Source: Nocardia mexicana NBRC 108244
GTDB taxonomy: Bacteria > Actinomycetota > Actinomycetes > Mycobacteriales > Mycobacteriaceae
Direction of reading: 5' to 3'
Length of the DNA: 64,000 bases
Assembly: GCF_001613165.1 (NCBI RefSeq)
Contig: NZ_BDBV01000003.1
Coordinates: 101,848-165,847, forward strand
The position numbers and the translations under genes are program-made. Shown here piece after piece: positions 18,636 to 27,028 of this stretch (the first letter of the stretch is position 1; each line of letters starts with the position of its first letter). The notes under the pieces were generated by a model that saw only the letters and a list, made by a program, of their open reading frames with translations, was not told the origin of the DNA and ran no database searches.

Positions 18636-19037
18636 ATGGCGACTGTCGATCAGCTCGTACGGTCCGCAGATTCCACCGCACCGGCGGCGCGCAAGCCCGG
18701 TGGCCGCTCCCGCCGGTCCGTCATGTCGCGCCGCTCCTACAAATCGGTGCTGTCCTCGCGCTCGCACCGATCGATCCTGTCCTTCCGCTCCGAGGGCTCG
18801 ATCCTGTCCATCGGCTCGGCCTATTCGATCCTGTCCGTCGGCAGCGTGGGCTCGGTGCTGTCGGTCGGCTCCGTCGGCTCGTTCTTCAGCCTGGGCTCGG
18901 CGTTCTCCGGGCTGTCGCGCTGGTCGCTGTTCTCCTGGATGGGCGTGCGCGAGGCGCCGGAGGCCCGGCCACTGCTCTCGGTGGTCCCCGATGAGCCGGA
19001 CCTCTGCGCCGACCCGACCTGCCACTGCCAGACCTGA
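18636..19037 (+). CDS. Ser-x-x triplet-repeat protein with a Cys-rich tail
   Basis: A 133-residue protein of no family I recognise. Residues 25-102 are 26 uninterrupted Ser-x-x triplets, largely arranged as nonapeptides such as SILSVGSVG. The first third is basic (SRR, SYK, SHR, SFR); the rest is small and hydrophobic (SIL, SVG, SFF, SAF). The C-terminal 31 residues are acidic and end with CADPTCHCQT, a possible metal site. A strict period of three suggests a solenoid or fibre-like fold with Ser on one face. There is no signal peptide. ATG 18636 is the first start that precedes the repeats; there is no Shine-Dalgarno sequence. It lies between the terminator and a convergent DUF1906 gene. Confidence 0.75.
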   Translation: MATVDQLVRSADSTAPAARKPGGRSRRSVMSRRSYKSVLSSRSHRSILSFRSEGSILSIGSAYSILSVGSVGSVLSVGSVGSFFSLGSAFSGLSRWSLFSWMGVREAPEARPLLSVVPDEPDLCADPTCHCQT

Positions 19038-19044
19038 GGCGCGG

Positions 19045-19767
19045 CTACCACCACTGTCCGTACTGCGGGGTGAGGATGTCGTTGACGTCCACACCCACTC
19101 CCCCGACCGAGCGCTTATCGATCTCGAACTGGTGCAGGTTCGCCGAGGGATGCACGTAGCCCTTCTGGGTGCCCCAGTTGTGCTGCCAGAACCAGGATCC
19201 CAGCCCGGCGGCCTTCGCCCAGGTGATGGTCGGTGCGTTGGCGTAGACGCCGACGTTCTCGGCGCCGAGCACCGACTGCCAGCCCATCAGGTACGGGGCG
19301 ATCATCGTGGCGAAGTCGGCCTCGGTGGGCTTGTCGTCGATGGAGGCGTAGATCGGCACGCCGTCGGGCCCGCCCGCCTCGCGGTGCAGTTCCAGGCCGC
19401 GTTCGGCGTGCTTCTTGCCCGCCTCCAGCCCGCCGCGCCAATCCGCGGTGTCGGCCTTGCCGTACTGGTAGCAGGACACGACCGACAGCCCGGCCTCCCG
19501 CAGCGCGTCGACCTCGATGGCGCGCAACGGCTTTCCCTCCATCCACTCCGCGCCCGGGCGGCGATCGGAGACGTACCGGATCACGCCGATATGCCCGGCG
19601 GCACGAATCTCCTCGGCCGCGGGCACCGCACCCGCATAGTCGAGCAGGGTGCCCAGTCCGGCTCCGGTGGCCGCGGAATTCGGGGCGAGGGCCGAGAGCC
19701 CGGCGGTGGCGGCTGCACCGGCGGCAACGCCGAACAGGGTGCGCCGAGACATGGGTGTAGAACGCAT
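19045..19767 (-). CDS. Tat-exported DUF1906 (glycoside-hydrolase-like) protein, Rv2525c-like
   Basis: A 240-residue protein, the same length as M. tuberculosis Rv2525c as I recall. The twin-arginine signal MSRRTLFGVAAGAAATAG is at 6-23. The DUF1906 TIM-barrel-like domain follows, with GHIGVIRYVSDRR, the buried acidic residue in GVPIYASIDDKPTE, and the final GVDVNDIL. The family resembles GH25 lysozymes and is thought to act on peptidoglycan; in mycobacteria its absence changes beta-lactam sensitivity. ATG 19767 is preceded by AAGGAG at seven nt, which supports this start over the internal ATG at residue 6. Confidence 0.9.
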   Translation of the reverse strand: MRSTPMSRRTLFGVAAGAAATAGLSALAPNSAATGAGLGTLLDYAGAVPAAEEIRAAGHIGVIRYVSDRRPGAEWMEGKPLRAIEVDALREAGLSVVSCYQYGKADTADWRGGLEAGKKHAERGLELHREAGGPDGVPIYASIDDKPTEADFATMIAPYLMGWQSVLGAENVGVYANAPTITWAKAAGLGSWFWQHNWGTQKGYVHPSANLHQFEIDKRSVGGVGVDVNDILTPQYGQWW

Positions 19768-19951
19768 CGAAGTACTCCTTCGCGCAGTGCCTGACCTGGA
19801 CCGGCCACCCTGCAGGGCCGGTTGGAACTGGCCCGGCGCACCTTCCCCAAGCTTGTGCGCGCCGGGAGCCTCGAACGTGAACTCATTTCACCACATGCAC
19901 ACAAGAACCGCCAGGCTCATTAGACACATCAATCACATGTGCCACATGGGA

Positions 19952-21079
19952 TCAGGCAGCGCCGTCGATGCGCGTGCCTACGTCGATGGTGCGGAAGGAG
20001 GGGTCGGCCAGTTCACCGCGGATGACGGCCGCGACCTGGTGGGCGATCTGGTGGCGGATATTGCCGAGTTTGCCGAGGGCGCGGGCCCGCCAGCCCTCGG
20101 CGTGCAGGTCGACGGAGATGGTGTGCGGGTCGGGCGCGGAGGCGTCGATGACGATCAGTAGCGGATCGGCGGCGCGGGCGATCAGGACCAGCGGGATCTC
20201 CACCTCGGCGCGATAGTGGTTGGACTTGAGGACGTCGACCGTGATGTCCAGGGCCACCGGGATGGTCAGGTCGAACGACACCGGATCCTCGCCCACCCGG
20301 TCCGACAGCCGCGGCATCCGGACAGTGCCCTTCACCTCGACCGTCGCGGCCTCGCGCGGGCCGGTGCGCAGCGGGCCGACCTCGATGGGCCGCCCGGCCA
20401 GGCCCTCGACCACCTCGCGGACCCGCTCGGCGGTCACGATGAGCGGGAAGAAGCGCTGCCCGAATTCGTCGTAGCCGATCCAGTCGAAGCTCTCCTGCGC
20501 CAGATGCGGCGATCGGGTCCGGTTCAGGATCGCCTCGACGTCGAACACCCGCCCGCTGCGCGCGGCCGGATCGGCGAGCATGCCGTTGAGGCGGTTGGCC
20601 ACCTCACGCTGCACCAGGACGGCGATCGGATCCAGCAGCAGCTCGAATGCGGCGCCGATGGCCTGCGCGCGCACCACGAAGCTGACGTCGCGGGCGGTGA
20701 CCGGCGGGATATCGATGATGATCAGCAGCGGATCCGCGGTGCGCGCGTGCAGCGTGAGATCGATCTCGACGAGCGCCTCCAGCCGCAGCCGCTGCCCGCC
20801 CAGGGTGATGGTGACGTGCAGCGACACCGGTAGCCGCACCTCGAAGGTGACATGCGGACCGCTGCGCGCGATCACCGGCTTCCCCACGCTGCCCTCTGCG
20901 ACGAAACCGGCCAGCCCCGCCGGACCGACCGAGAACGGGCCGATGGTCATCCCCCGCCCCGCCATCCCGGACACCGCGGCCTCGATGCGCGCCGGCGTCA
21001 CCGCGTAGGTGACGAACCTCTCACCGAAATCCGCGTAGTCGATCCAGGTGGGATGGTCGTGGCCGTTGAACTGTCGCAT
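19952..21079 (-). CDS. Internally duplicated protein of unknown function
   Basis: 375 residues made of two homologous halves. Half one (about 10-185) begins WIDYADFGERFVTYAVTPAR and half two (about 195-370) begins WIGYDEFGQRFFPLIVTAER. Both continue with a GLAGR-type helix, a GPxxxGP segment, long amphipathic strands and the near-identical sequences ARTADPLLIIID and ARAADPLLIVID. The alternation of strands and a C-terminal helix resembles lipid-carrier sandwich folds, but I cannot name a family. No signal peptide or membrane segment is present. It is isolated between the DUF1906 and CHAP genes, which are on the same strand, with spacers of about 180-250 bp. Confidence 0.75.
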   Translation of the reverse strand: MRQFNGHDHPTWIDYADFGERFVTYAVTPARIEAAVSGMAGRGMTIGPFSVGPAGLAGFVAEGSVGKPVIARSGPHVTFEVRLPVSLHVTITLGGQRLRLEALVEIDLTLHARTADPLLIIIDIPPVTARDVSFVVRAQAIGAAFELLLDPIAVLVQREVANRLNGMLADPAARSGRVFDVEAILNRTRSPHLAQESFDWIGYDEFGQRFFPLIVTAERVREVVEGLAGRPIEVGPLRTGPREAATVEVKGTVRMPRLSDRVGEDPVSFDLTIPVALDITVDVLKSNHYRAEVEIPLVLIARAADPLLIVIDASAPDPHTISVDLHAEGWRARALGKLGNIRHQIAHQVAAVIRGELADPSFRTIDVGTRIDGAA

Positions 21080-21327
21080 GAGCTCCCGGAACCTCGCTGT
21101 GTCGGACGGCGTACGCGCCCATCATGACCCACCCCGAGCGCGGCACGAGGCGCCGGAGACCTGCCCGCGCCGTACGAGATGCAGTCCCTGTCCTGCCGAT
21201 GAGGGGGCAGCAGGACAGGGCCCGCGACGGCGGCGCTGCCGGGCACCGCCGGGTTCATCGTAGGGACGAGGTGCACGTCGGGCACCTCCCCCACCAGCCA
21301 GATATATCCCCCGCAGGTGGATACGTT

Positions 21328-21945
21328 TCACAAACGACCGAACCCGACCATACCCGGAATCTCGGCCCGGATGTAATGGTGAATTCCGATAACTCCCCGC
21401 TCGTTTCCGCCGATCGTGGTCAGCGTGGCCGAATCGGCCGCCAGCACGATATTGGTGTGCTGGCCGAACGGGCTGGTCGCGTCGTAGAGCACCACATCCC
21501 CCGCTCGCGGCAGGTAGCCGGAGTCGGCGGCGGCGAACCGGCCCTCTCCTTCGAAGTATTCCTGCAGCGTATAGACTCCCGGGATGCGCCAGGACCCGGA
21601 ATTGGGGTTGGCCAGCGGGCGCCCGGCCGCGCGCATCACCCAGCTCACGAAGTCCGCGCACCAGGGCTCCTCGACGCCCTCGGCGTACTCGAGGCCGTCG
21701 CCGGGGTTGTCGTATTCGCCGCGTACCACCTCGACGATGCGGGCCTGATCGGCGTCGAGGCCGGTCGGATCGATGTCGGGGAAGGCGGTCAATCGCTCGC
21801 CCGCGATCGCCGCGGGGGCCGAATTGTGCTGCCACCATTGCATTCCCGCAACCACGGCGACGGCGAGCACGAGCGCGAGGCCCGCCGCGGCCCACCATGC
21901 CTTCGCGCGTGCCCTGCCCGGCGTTGCCGTCCCACCCCGAGTCAT
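21328..21945 (-). CDS. Membrane-anchored CHAP-domain peptidase/amidase
   Basis: A 205-residue protein with a single N-terminal membrane anchor (about 16-36, AWWAAAGLALVLAVAVVAG) and an extracytoplasmic CHAP-like domain. The catalytic Cys is in EEPWCADFVSWVMRAAG and the His in FGQHTNIVLA; a GDVVLYD strand lies between them. Such enzymes cleave peptidoglycan peptides or amides. The longer open frame from 22032 is rejected because ATG 21945 has GGAGG five nt upstream. A short polar N-terminus precedes the anchor. It is divergent from the osmoprotectant transport operon. Confidence 0.85.
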   Translation of the reverse strand: MTRGGTATPGRARAKAWWAAAGLALVLAVAVVAGMQWWQHNSAPAAIAGERLTAFPDIDPTGLDADQARIVEVVRGEYDNPGDGLEYAEGVEEPWCADFVSWVMRAAGRPLANPNSGSWRIPGVYTLQEYFEGEGRFAAADSGYLPRAGDVVLYDATSPFGQHTNIVLAADSATLTTIGGNERGVIGIHHYIRAEIPGMVGFGRL

Positions 21946-22093
21946 CGAGTCCTCCGCCTCACCGTCTGCTCCGTCCCGGCCCGACGATACTGAGACGGTA
22001 TCGCCATTGCGACAAACCGGCCGAAATGCCATACCTTTTCGCCCCGTGTCGATACACTCTGCCCGGACGTCGAGGATGCGGGAGGGCTAAACC

Positions 22094-22744
22094 CTGGACA
22101 CGCTGTGGAACTTCGTCGTCGATCACCGAAACCAGCTGCTGACCGACTCGTATCTGCATGTCTCGGCGGTCGTACAGTCCGTGCTGCTCGCGACCGTGGT
22201 GGCGGTGCTGATCGGCATCGCCGTCCATCGCAGCCCGTGGGGCTCGGCGCTGTCCACGGCGGCCGCCAGCATCATTCTGACGGTTCCGTCGTTCGCCCTG
22301 CTGGGCCTGCTCATTCCGGCGATGGGCCTGGGCGTGATGCCGACCGTCACGGCCCTGGTGCTGTACGCGCTGCTGCCGATCCTGCGCAACACCATCATCG
22401 GCCTGGCCGGGGTCGACCCGGCCGTGGCCGACGCGGCCCGCGGTGTGGGCATGAACCGGCTGCGCGTGCTGGCCCGGATCGAGATGCCGCTGGCCTGGCC
22501 GTCGATCCTGGCGGGCATCCGCGTCAGCACGCAGCTGAGCATGGGCATTCTGGCCATGGCCGCCTACGCCAAGGGCCCGGGCCTGGGCAACCTGATCTTC
22601 TCCGGCCTGGCCCGGCTGGGCAGCCCGACCGCGGTGCCGATGGCGCTGACCGGCACGGTGCTGATCATCGTGCTGGCGCTCGCGCTCGATGCCGCGCTCG
22701 TTCTCATCGGCCGCCTCACCACCCCGAGGGGAATCCGTGACTGA
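22094..22744 (+). CDS. Osmoprotectant ABC transporter permease 1 (OpuCB/ProW-like)
   Basis: Inner-membrane permease of 216 residues with five or six hydrophobic segments. The EAA loop is AARGVGMNRLRVLARIEMPLAWPSILAG. The first in-frame GTG (22181) would remove the first membrane helix and has no ribosome site. An in-frame TAA at 22088-22090 limits the upstream end. The only start that restores a normal N-terminus, (M)DTLWNFVVDHRNQLLTDS, is CTG 22094, with GGAGGG seven nt upstream. It overlaps the ATPase gene by eight nt. With the next three genes it forms a complete glycine-betaine/choline-type importer. Confidence 0.88.
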   Translation: MDTLWNFVVDHRNQLLTDSYLHVSAVVQSVLLATVVAVLIGIAVHRSPWGSALSTAAASIILTVPSFALLGLLIPAMGLGVMPTVTALVLYALLPILRNTIIGLAGVDPAVADAARGVGMNRLRVLARIEMPLAWPSILAGIRVSTQLSMGILAMAAYAKGPGLGNLIFSGLARLGSPTAVPMALTGTVLIIVLALALDAALVLIGRLTTPRGIRD

Positions 22745-23936
22745 TACCGCGACCGCCGCCTCCGAGCACACCGAGGAGCATCCCCGGGCCGAGATCGTGC
22801 TCGATTCGGTCACCAAACGCTATCCGGGACAGCGGGATCCGGCCGTCGAGAACGTCTCGCTCACCATTCCCGCCGGGGAGACCGTGGTCTTCGTCGGCCC
22901 GTCGGGCTGCGGCAAGACCACCACGATGCGGATGATCAACCGGCTCATCGAGCCGACGTCGGGCACCATCACGATCGCGGGCCGCGACGTCACCCGCGTC
23001 AACCCGGACAGGCTGCGCCGCGAGATCGGCTACTCGATCCAGCAGGCCGGGCTGTTCCCGCACATGACCGTGGCCCGCAATATCGCCACCGTGCCCGGGC
23101 TGCTCGGCTGGGACCGCGCCAAGATCACCGCCCGTATCGACGAGATGCTCGAGCTGGTCGGCCTCGATCCCGGCACCTTCCGCGACCGGTATCCGCGGCA
23201 GCTGTCGGGCGGGCAGCAGCAGCGCGTGGGCGTGGCGCGGGCGCTGGCGGCCGACCCCCCGGTGCTGCTGATGGACGAGCCGTTCGGCGCGGTCGACCCG
23301 ATCACCCGCGGGTTGCTGCAGGACGAACTGCTGCACCTGCAGGCCGAACTCCACAAGACGATCGTCTTCGTCACCCACGACTTCAACGAGGCCGTCAAGC
23401 TCGGCGATCGAATCGCGGTGCTGGGCAACCAGTCCCGGATCCTGCAGTACGACACCCCCGCGGCGATCCTGGCCGAGCCCGCCGACGAGACGGTCGCCGG
23501 ATTCGTCGGCGCCGACGCCGGGCTCAAGCAGCTCACCCTGGTCCGAGTCGAGGACGTCGAACTCGGCCAGTGCCCGACCGCGCTGGAAACCGACGACGTG
23601 GCGCCGCTGCGCACGACGCTCGCCGAGCGGGAGTGGAAGTGGGGCCTGGTCCTCGACACTCAGCGCCGCCCGCTGCGCTGGGTGTCGGCCGCGCAGCTGG
23701 CCTCGACCGCGTCGCTGCGCGACGTCGGATTGCCCGTGACGGGCACCGTCTCGCGGCGCTCGTCGCTGCAGGAGGCGCTCGAGGCGCTGCTGACCGAGAG
23801 CACCGCCAACGCCGTCGTCACCGGTCGCCGCGGCGAGTACGCCGGTCTGATCACCATCGATACGCTGGTATCGCACCTGTCCGATATGCGCGCCGAACAC
23901 ACCTCGGCCACAACGGATTCGGGCGAACAAACATGA
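22737..23936 (+). CDS. Osmoprotectant ABC transporter ATPase with CBS-type tail (OpuCA/ProV-like)
   Basis: A 399-residue ATPase. Walker A is GPSGCGKTT, the signature LSGGQQQRVGVARAL, Walker B VLLMDEPFGAVDP, and the H-loop VFVTHD. The insertion QLSGG and the PFGAVDPITR sequence are typical of quaternary-amine transporters. A C-terminal region (about 270-385) is CBS-like and would sense ionic strength or cyclic nucleotides as in OpuA/OpuC. The GTG at 22737 is chosen because it overlaps the preceding gene and gives a normal N-terminus. Its stop overlaps the next ATG (ATGA), so the operon is translationally coupled. Confidence 0.95.
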   Translation: MTDTATAASEHTEEHPRAEIVLDSVTKRYPGQRDPAVENVSLTIPAGETVVFVGPSGCGKTTTMRMINRLIEPTSGTITIAGRDVTRVNPDRLRREIGYSIQQAGLFPHMTVARNIATVPGLLGWDRAKITARIDEMLELVGLDPGTFRDRYPRQLSGGQQQRVGVARALAADPPVLLMDEPFGAVDPITRGLLQDELLHLQAELHKTIVFVTHDFNEAVKLGDRIAVLGNQSRILQYDTPAAILAEPADETVAGFVGADAGLKQLTLVRVEDVELGQCPTALETDDVAPLRTTLAEREWKWGLVLDTQRRPLRWVSAAQLASTASLRDVGLPVTGTVSRRSSLQEALEALLTESTANAVVTGRRGEYAGLITIDTLVSHLSDMRAEHTSATTDSGEQT

Positions 23937-24691
23937 GTGAGGTCACCGGTCATCCCGAGCGGCGGGCCGAACGCCTCCGCCTGTACGCCCAGCCGGTGCT
24001 GGCGATCGCGCTGGCCGTCGGCGTGCTGGTCTGGGGATTCAGCCGGACGCTGACCGCCACGCAGCAGGCCAGCATGAACGCCGACAACATCGCCACCGCC
24101 ACCTGGGAGCACGTGGTGATCACGGCGACGGTCATCGCGATCGTGGTCGTGATCGCGGTGCCGCTCGGCACGCTGCTGACCCGGGCGCGGTATCGGCGGC
24201 TGGCACCGCTGTTCGTCGGCATCGCCAATATCGGCTCCGCCGCGCCGACCATCGGCCTGATCGTGCTCACCTACCTGTGGACGCAGAAGACCGGGTTCTG
24301 GGTCGGCGTCGGCCCGATCGCCCTGTACTCGCTGCTTCCGGTGCTGCGCAACACCATCCTCGGCTATCAGCAGGTCGATCCGATGCTCGTCGATGCCGGA
24401 CGCGGTCAGGGCATGTCGGCGGCAACCGTGTTGCGCCGCATCGAGTTTCCCCTCGCCGTGCCCTACATCCTGGCCGGGCTGCGCACCTCCCTGGTGCTGG
24501 CGGTCGGGACCGCGACGCTGTCGTTCCTGGTGAGCGCGGGCGGCCTCGGCATCCTCATCGACACCGGCTACAAGCTGCGCGACAACGTGACGCTGTGGGT
24601 GGGCGCGATCCTCGCGGTCGCGCTGGCCCTGCTGGTGGACTGGCTCGGCGCGCTGGCCGAACGGTTCCTCGAGCCGAAGGGGTTGCGATGA
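23933..24691 (+). CDS. Osmoprotectant ABC transporter permease 2 (OpuCD-like)
   Basis: A 252-residue permease. The N-terminal helix after a basic start (HPERRAERLRLYAQPVLAIA) is followed by a periplasmic segment and five more helices. The EAA loop is DAGRGQGMSAATVLRRIEFPLAVPYILAG. It is the heterodimer partner of the permease at 22094. ATG 23933 overlaps the ATPase stop, and its own stop overlaps the start of the binding protein, again as ATGA. Confidence 0.94.
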   Translation: MSEVTGHPERRAERLRLYAQPVLAIALAVGVLVWGFSRTLTATQQASMNADNIATATWEHVVITATVIAIVVVIAVPLGTLLTRARYRRLAPLFVGIANIGSAAPTIGLIVLTYLWTQKTGFWVGVGPIALYSLLPVLRNTILGYQQVDPMLVDAGRGQGMSAATVLRRIEFPLAVPYILAGLRTSLVLAVGTATLSFLVSAGGLGILIDTGYKLRDNVTLWVGAILAVALALLVDWLGALAERFLEPKGLR

Positions 24692-25686
24692 GATCGGGCG
24701 GAATCCGGGCGTCGACGAGGTGGGCGAAGCTGGTCGCCGCCGTGGCCGCCGTCGGATTGTTGCTCTCCGGCTGTGGCCTGGAGGCGGGTGGCGCGGTCCC
24801 GCTGCGGGTCGGGCCCGGCAGTATCCAGCCCGTCCCCGAGCTGGACGGCGTGCGAATCATCGTGGGCTCCAAGGACTTCACCGAGCAGATCATCCTCGGC
24901 TACCTGATCGAATTCGCCCTCAGCGCCGCCGGGGCGGAGGTCCGCGACCTGACCGCCATCACCGGTTCCAACAGCCTGCGCGATGCGCAGTTGCACGGTC
25001 AGGTCGACGTCGCGTTCGACTACACCGGCACCGGGTGGATCAACTATCTCGGCAACGAGACGCCGATTCCCGACTCGGTCGGGCAGTTCGATGCGGTGCG
25101 CGACCAGGATCGCGACAAGCACGGCATGGTGTGGGCCGATATGGCGCCGATGAACAACACCTATGCCCTGGTGACCAGCGCGGAGAGCCAGCAGAAAACC
25201 GGCGCCGTCACCCTGTCGGACTACGCGCGCCTGGTGAACACCGACCCCGCCACCGGAAACACCTGCGTCGGTACGGAATTCAGCGTCCGCCAGGACGGGT
25301 TCCCGGGCCTGGTCCGCAAGTACGGCGTCGATATGGGCAAGGTGAAGAAGCAGGTCATGCAGGACGCGCTGGTGTACCCGGCGACGGCCAACGGCACCTG
25401 CCAGTTCGGATCCGTCGCCGCCACCGACGGCCGCATCCCGGCGCTGAACCTGAAACTGCTCGAGGACGACCAGAAGTTCTTCCCGAAATACAATGCGGCA
25501 CTGGTGATGCGGGAATCCTTCGCCACCGCGCACCCGCAGGTCGCGCAGGTGATGGAGCCGATCTCGCGGCTGCTGACCAACGAGTCCATCACCGAACTCA
25601 ACCGCAAGGTGGACGTCGAGGGTCAGGAGCCCGCGAACGTCGCCCGCGACTGGCTGGTCTCCCAGGGCTTCGTCACGGCACGCTGA
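24688..25686 (+). CDS. Osmoprotectant-binding lipoprotein (OpuCC/OsmF-like)
   Basis: A 332-residue extracytoplasmic solute-binding lipoprotein. The signal ends in a lipobox LLLSGC (Cys near 30). The OpuAC-type domain opens IIVGSKDFTEQIILGYLIEF and continues with GSNSLRDAQLHGQVDVAFDYTGTGW. These sequences are characteristic of the quaternary-amine binding branch; aromatic cage residues such as the Tyr and Trp in DYTGTGW would bind betaine or choline. It is the last gene of the four-gene operon. An MHS/ProP-like transporter at 33665 may be a second osmolyte uptake system. Confidence 0.94.
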   Translation: MRSGGIRASTRWAKLVAAVAAVGLLLSGCGLEAGGAVPLRVGPGSIQPVPELDGVRIIVGSKDFTEQIILGYLIEFALSAAGAEVRDLTAITGSNSLRDAQLHGQVDVAFDYTGTGWINYLGNETPIPDSVGQFDAVRDQDRDKHGMVWADMAPMNNTYALVTSAESQQKTGAVTLSDYARLVNTDPATGNTCVGTEFSVRQDGFPGLVRKYGVDMGKVKKQVMQDALVYPATANGTCQFGSVAATDGRIPALNLKLLEDDQKFFPKYNAALVMRESFATAHPQVAQVMEPISRLLTNESITELNRKVDVEGQEPANVARDWLVSQGFVTAR

Positions 25687-25694
25687 CCGCGGAG

Positions 25695-26219
25695 TCAGGC
25701 GATGGCGGTGCGTAGTGCCAGCCAGCCGTCCTGTGGCTCGGCGAAACCGTGGTACATCAGCGGAATGCGTTGGTCCACACCGAAATAGCGATACACGGCC
25801 AGCATGGCCCGGCGCACCGAATGATCTTCGAAGTCGTCGATGCGGCGCAGGCCGATCGGATGCTCGGGCAGCATCGACAGCCGGGCCAGTTCGGCCGGGT
25901 CCCCGGTGTCCAGGCCCAGCGGGCCGTCGGCGATGTAGTGATCGTGGTAGACGGTGCGCAGGCCCGCCCCGGGGATCGCCGGATGGTCGGCGGACTCGAA
26001 CGCCACCAGCCGGGCCCGCGCTCCCGGCAGACAGCGGGCCTCGACCGACGCGATGAGATCCGGATCGCGGCGCGGGACGTCGCCGACCGGCGCCTGCTCC
26101 AGCAGGTGCAGCATGCAGGCGCCGCGCACGCGGGGTTCGGGGACGAGAAACAGGCTCACCATCGGGGCCCGGTGCGCCGCACCGGTGAGGCAGATTCTGG
26201 TGTGCAACGGATCGGACAT
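25695..26219 (-). CDS. Hypothetical protein, 174 residues
   Basis: Soluble protein of no family I recognise. It begins MSDPLHTRICLTGAAHRAPM and contains FESADHPAIPG, VYHDHYIADGPLGLDTGDPAEL and RRIDDFEDHSVRRAMLAVYRYFG. There is an even spread of His and Asp, and no signal or membrane segment. Codon use is like its neighbours and the frame is dense with GC third positions, so it is probably real. It lies 8 nt from the end of the osmoprotectant operon and converges with it. It is divergent from the HAD-like gene at 26389. Confidence 0.7.
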   Translation of the reverse strand: MSDPLHTRICLTGAAHRAPMVSLFLVPEPRVRGACMLHLLEQAPVGDVPRRDPDLIASVEARCLPGARARLVAFESADHPAIPGAGLRTVYHDHYIADGPLGLDTGDPAELARLSMLPEHPIGLRRIDDFEDHSVRRAMLAVYRYFGVDQRIPLMYHGFAEPQDGWLALRTAIA

Positions 26220-26388
26220 CCGGTCTCCTGACGAAGAGGGCCGAGAGCTCGTTACCCAGTCAAATATGCCACAGACCTGCCCGCGTCGGCCAGGCCTCGA
26301 TAGTCCGGCAAACCCGCGGCCGCGACGGATCGCCGCTCGGTGGACCGTGCGTCACGGTATCCTCGATACCGAGCCGGGGAGGGTGCGC

Positions 26389-26955
26389 ATGATCGAACCA
26401 CACCGTGCGGCAATACTTTTGGATGTCGACGGCCCGCTGAACCCCTACCCTTCGCGGGATCGGCCGCGGCCCATCGGATTTCGGCCGTATGTGGTGCGCC
26501 ACCGGATCATCGCGGCGATCCCGCCGGTCGAACACCGCGTCTCGCTGAACCTCGAACTCGGCCCGCGGCTACTGGATCTCGCGGCCGAGAGCGATGCCGA
26601 GCTGGTCTGGGCGACGGCCTGGCAACATGAGGCCAACCGGCTCCTGAGCCCGGTGCTGGGCCTCCCGGCACTCGCGGTGATCGGCTTCGAGGACACCGGA
26701 TTCCGGCATCGGGATGGCCATAACGGCAAACTTCCAGCAATCGCTCGATGGGCCGGCCGGCGGCCGTTCTGCTGGTTCGACGACGAGTTCCAGCCGGACG
26801 ACCAGGGCTGGGCCCGGCGGCGCAGCGACTCCGGAGCGCCGACCCGGCTGATCGCGGTCGACCGGTACGACGGGCTGCAGCCCGCGCACCTCGACACGGC
26901 GCGCGCATTCCTGCGGCAACTGCACACGGCGATTCGTCCGGATACGCACCGGTAG
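26389..26955 (+). CDS. HAD-like hydrolase domain protein
   Basis: A 188-residue protein with HAD motif I as LLDVDGPLN (Asp12 and Asp14) and a probable acidic motif IV in CWFDDEFQPDD. A Trp-rich segment ELVWATAWQHEANRLL sits where motif II would be. It resembles the small HAD domains of RNA-repair or Swiss-Army-knife type proteins that are common as stand-alone actinobacterial genes. Substrate unknown. ATG 26389 is chosen because GGGGAGGG precedes it. The longer open frame upstream is the shadow of the neighbouring gene. Confidence 0.8.
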   Translation: MIEPHRAAILLDVDGPLNPYPSRDRPRPIGFRPYVVRHRIIAAIPPVEHRVSLNLELGPRLLDLAAESDAELVWATAWQHEANRLLSPVLGLPALAVIGFEDTGFRHRDGHNGKLPAIARWAGRRPFCWFDDEFQPDDQGWARRRSDSGAPTRLIAVDRYDGLQPAHLDTARAFLRQLHTAIRPDTHR

Positions 26956-27028
26956 GTGTCCAAGGTCCCTTGCCCGCAATTTGCGCCTCTGCGAGCGTGA
27001 GGGTCCCGACATCCCCAGACGGAAGGCG

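Noticed and set aside
22181..22744. GTG 22181 as start of permease 1
   Set aside because: It removes the first membrane helix and has no ribosome site; CTG 22094 has both.
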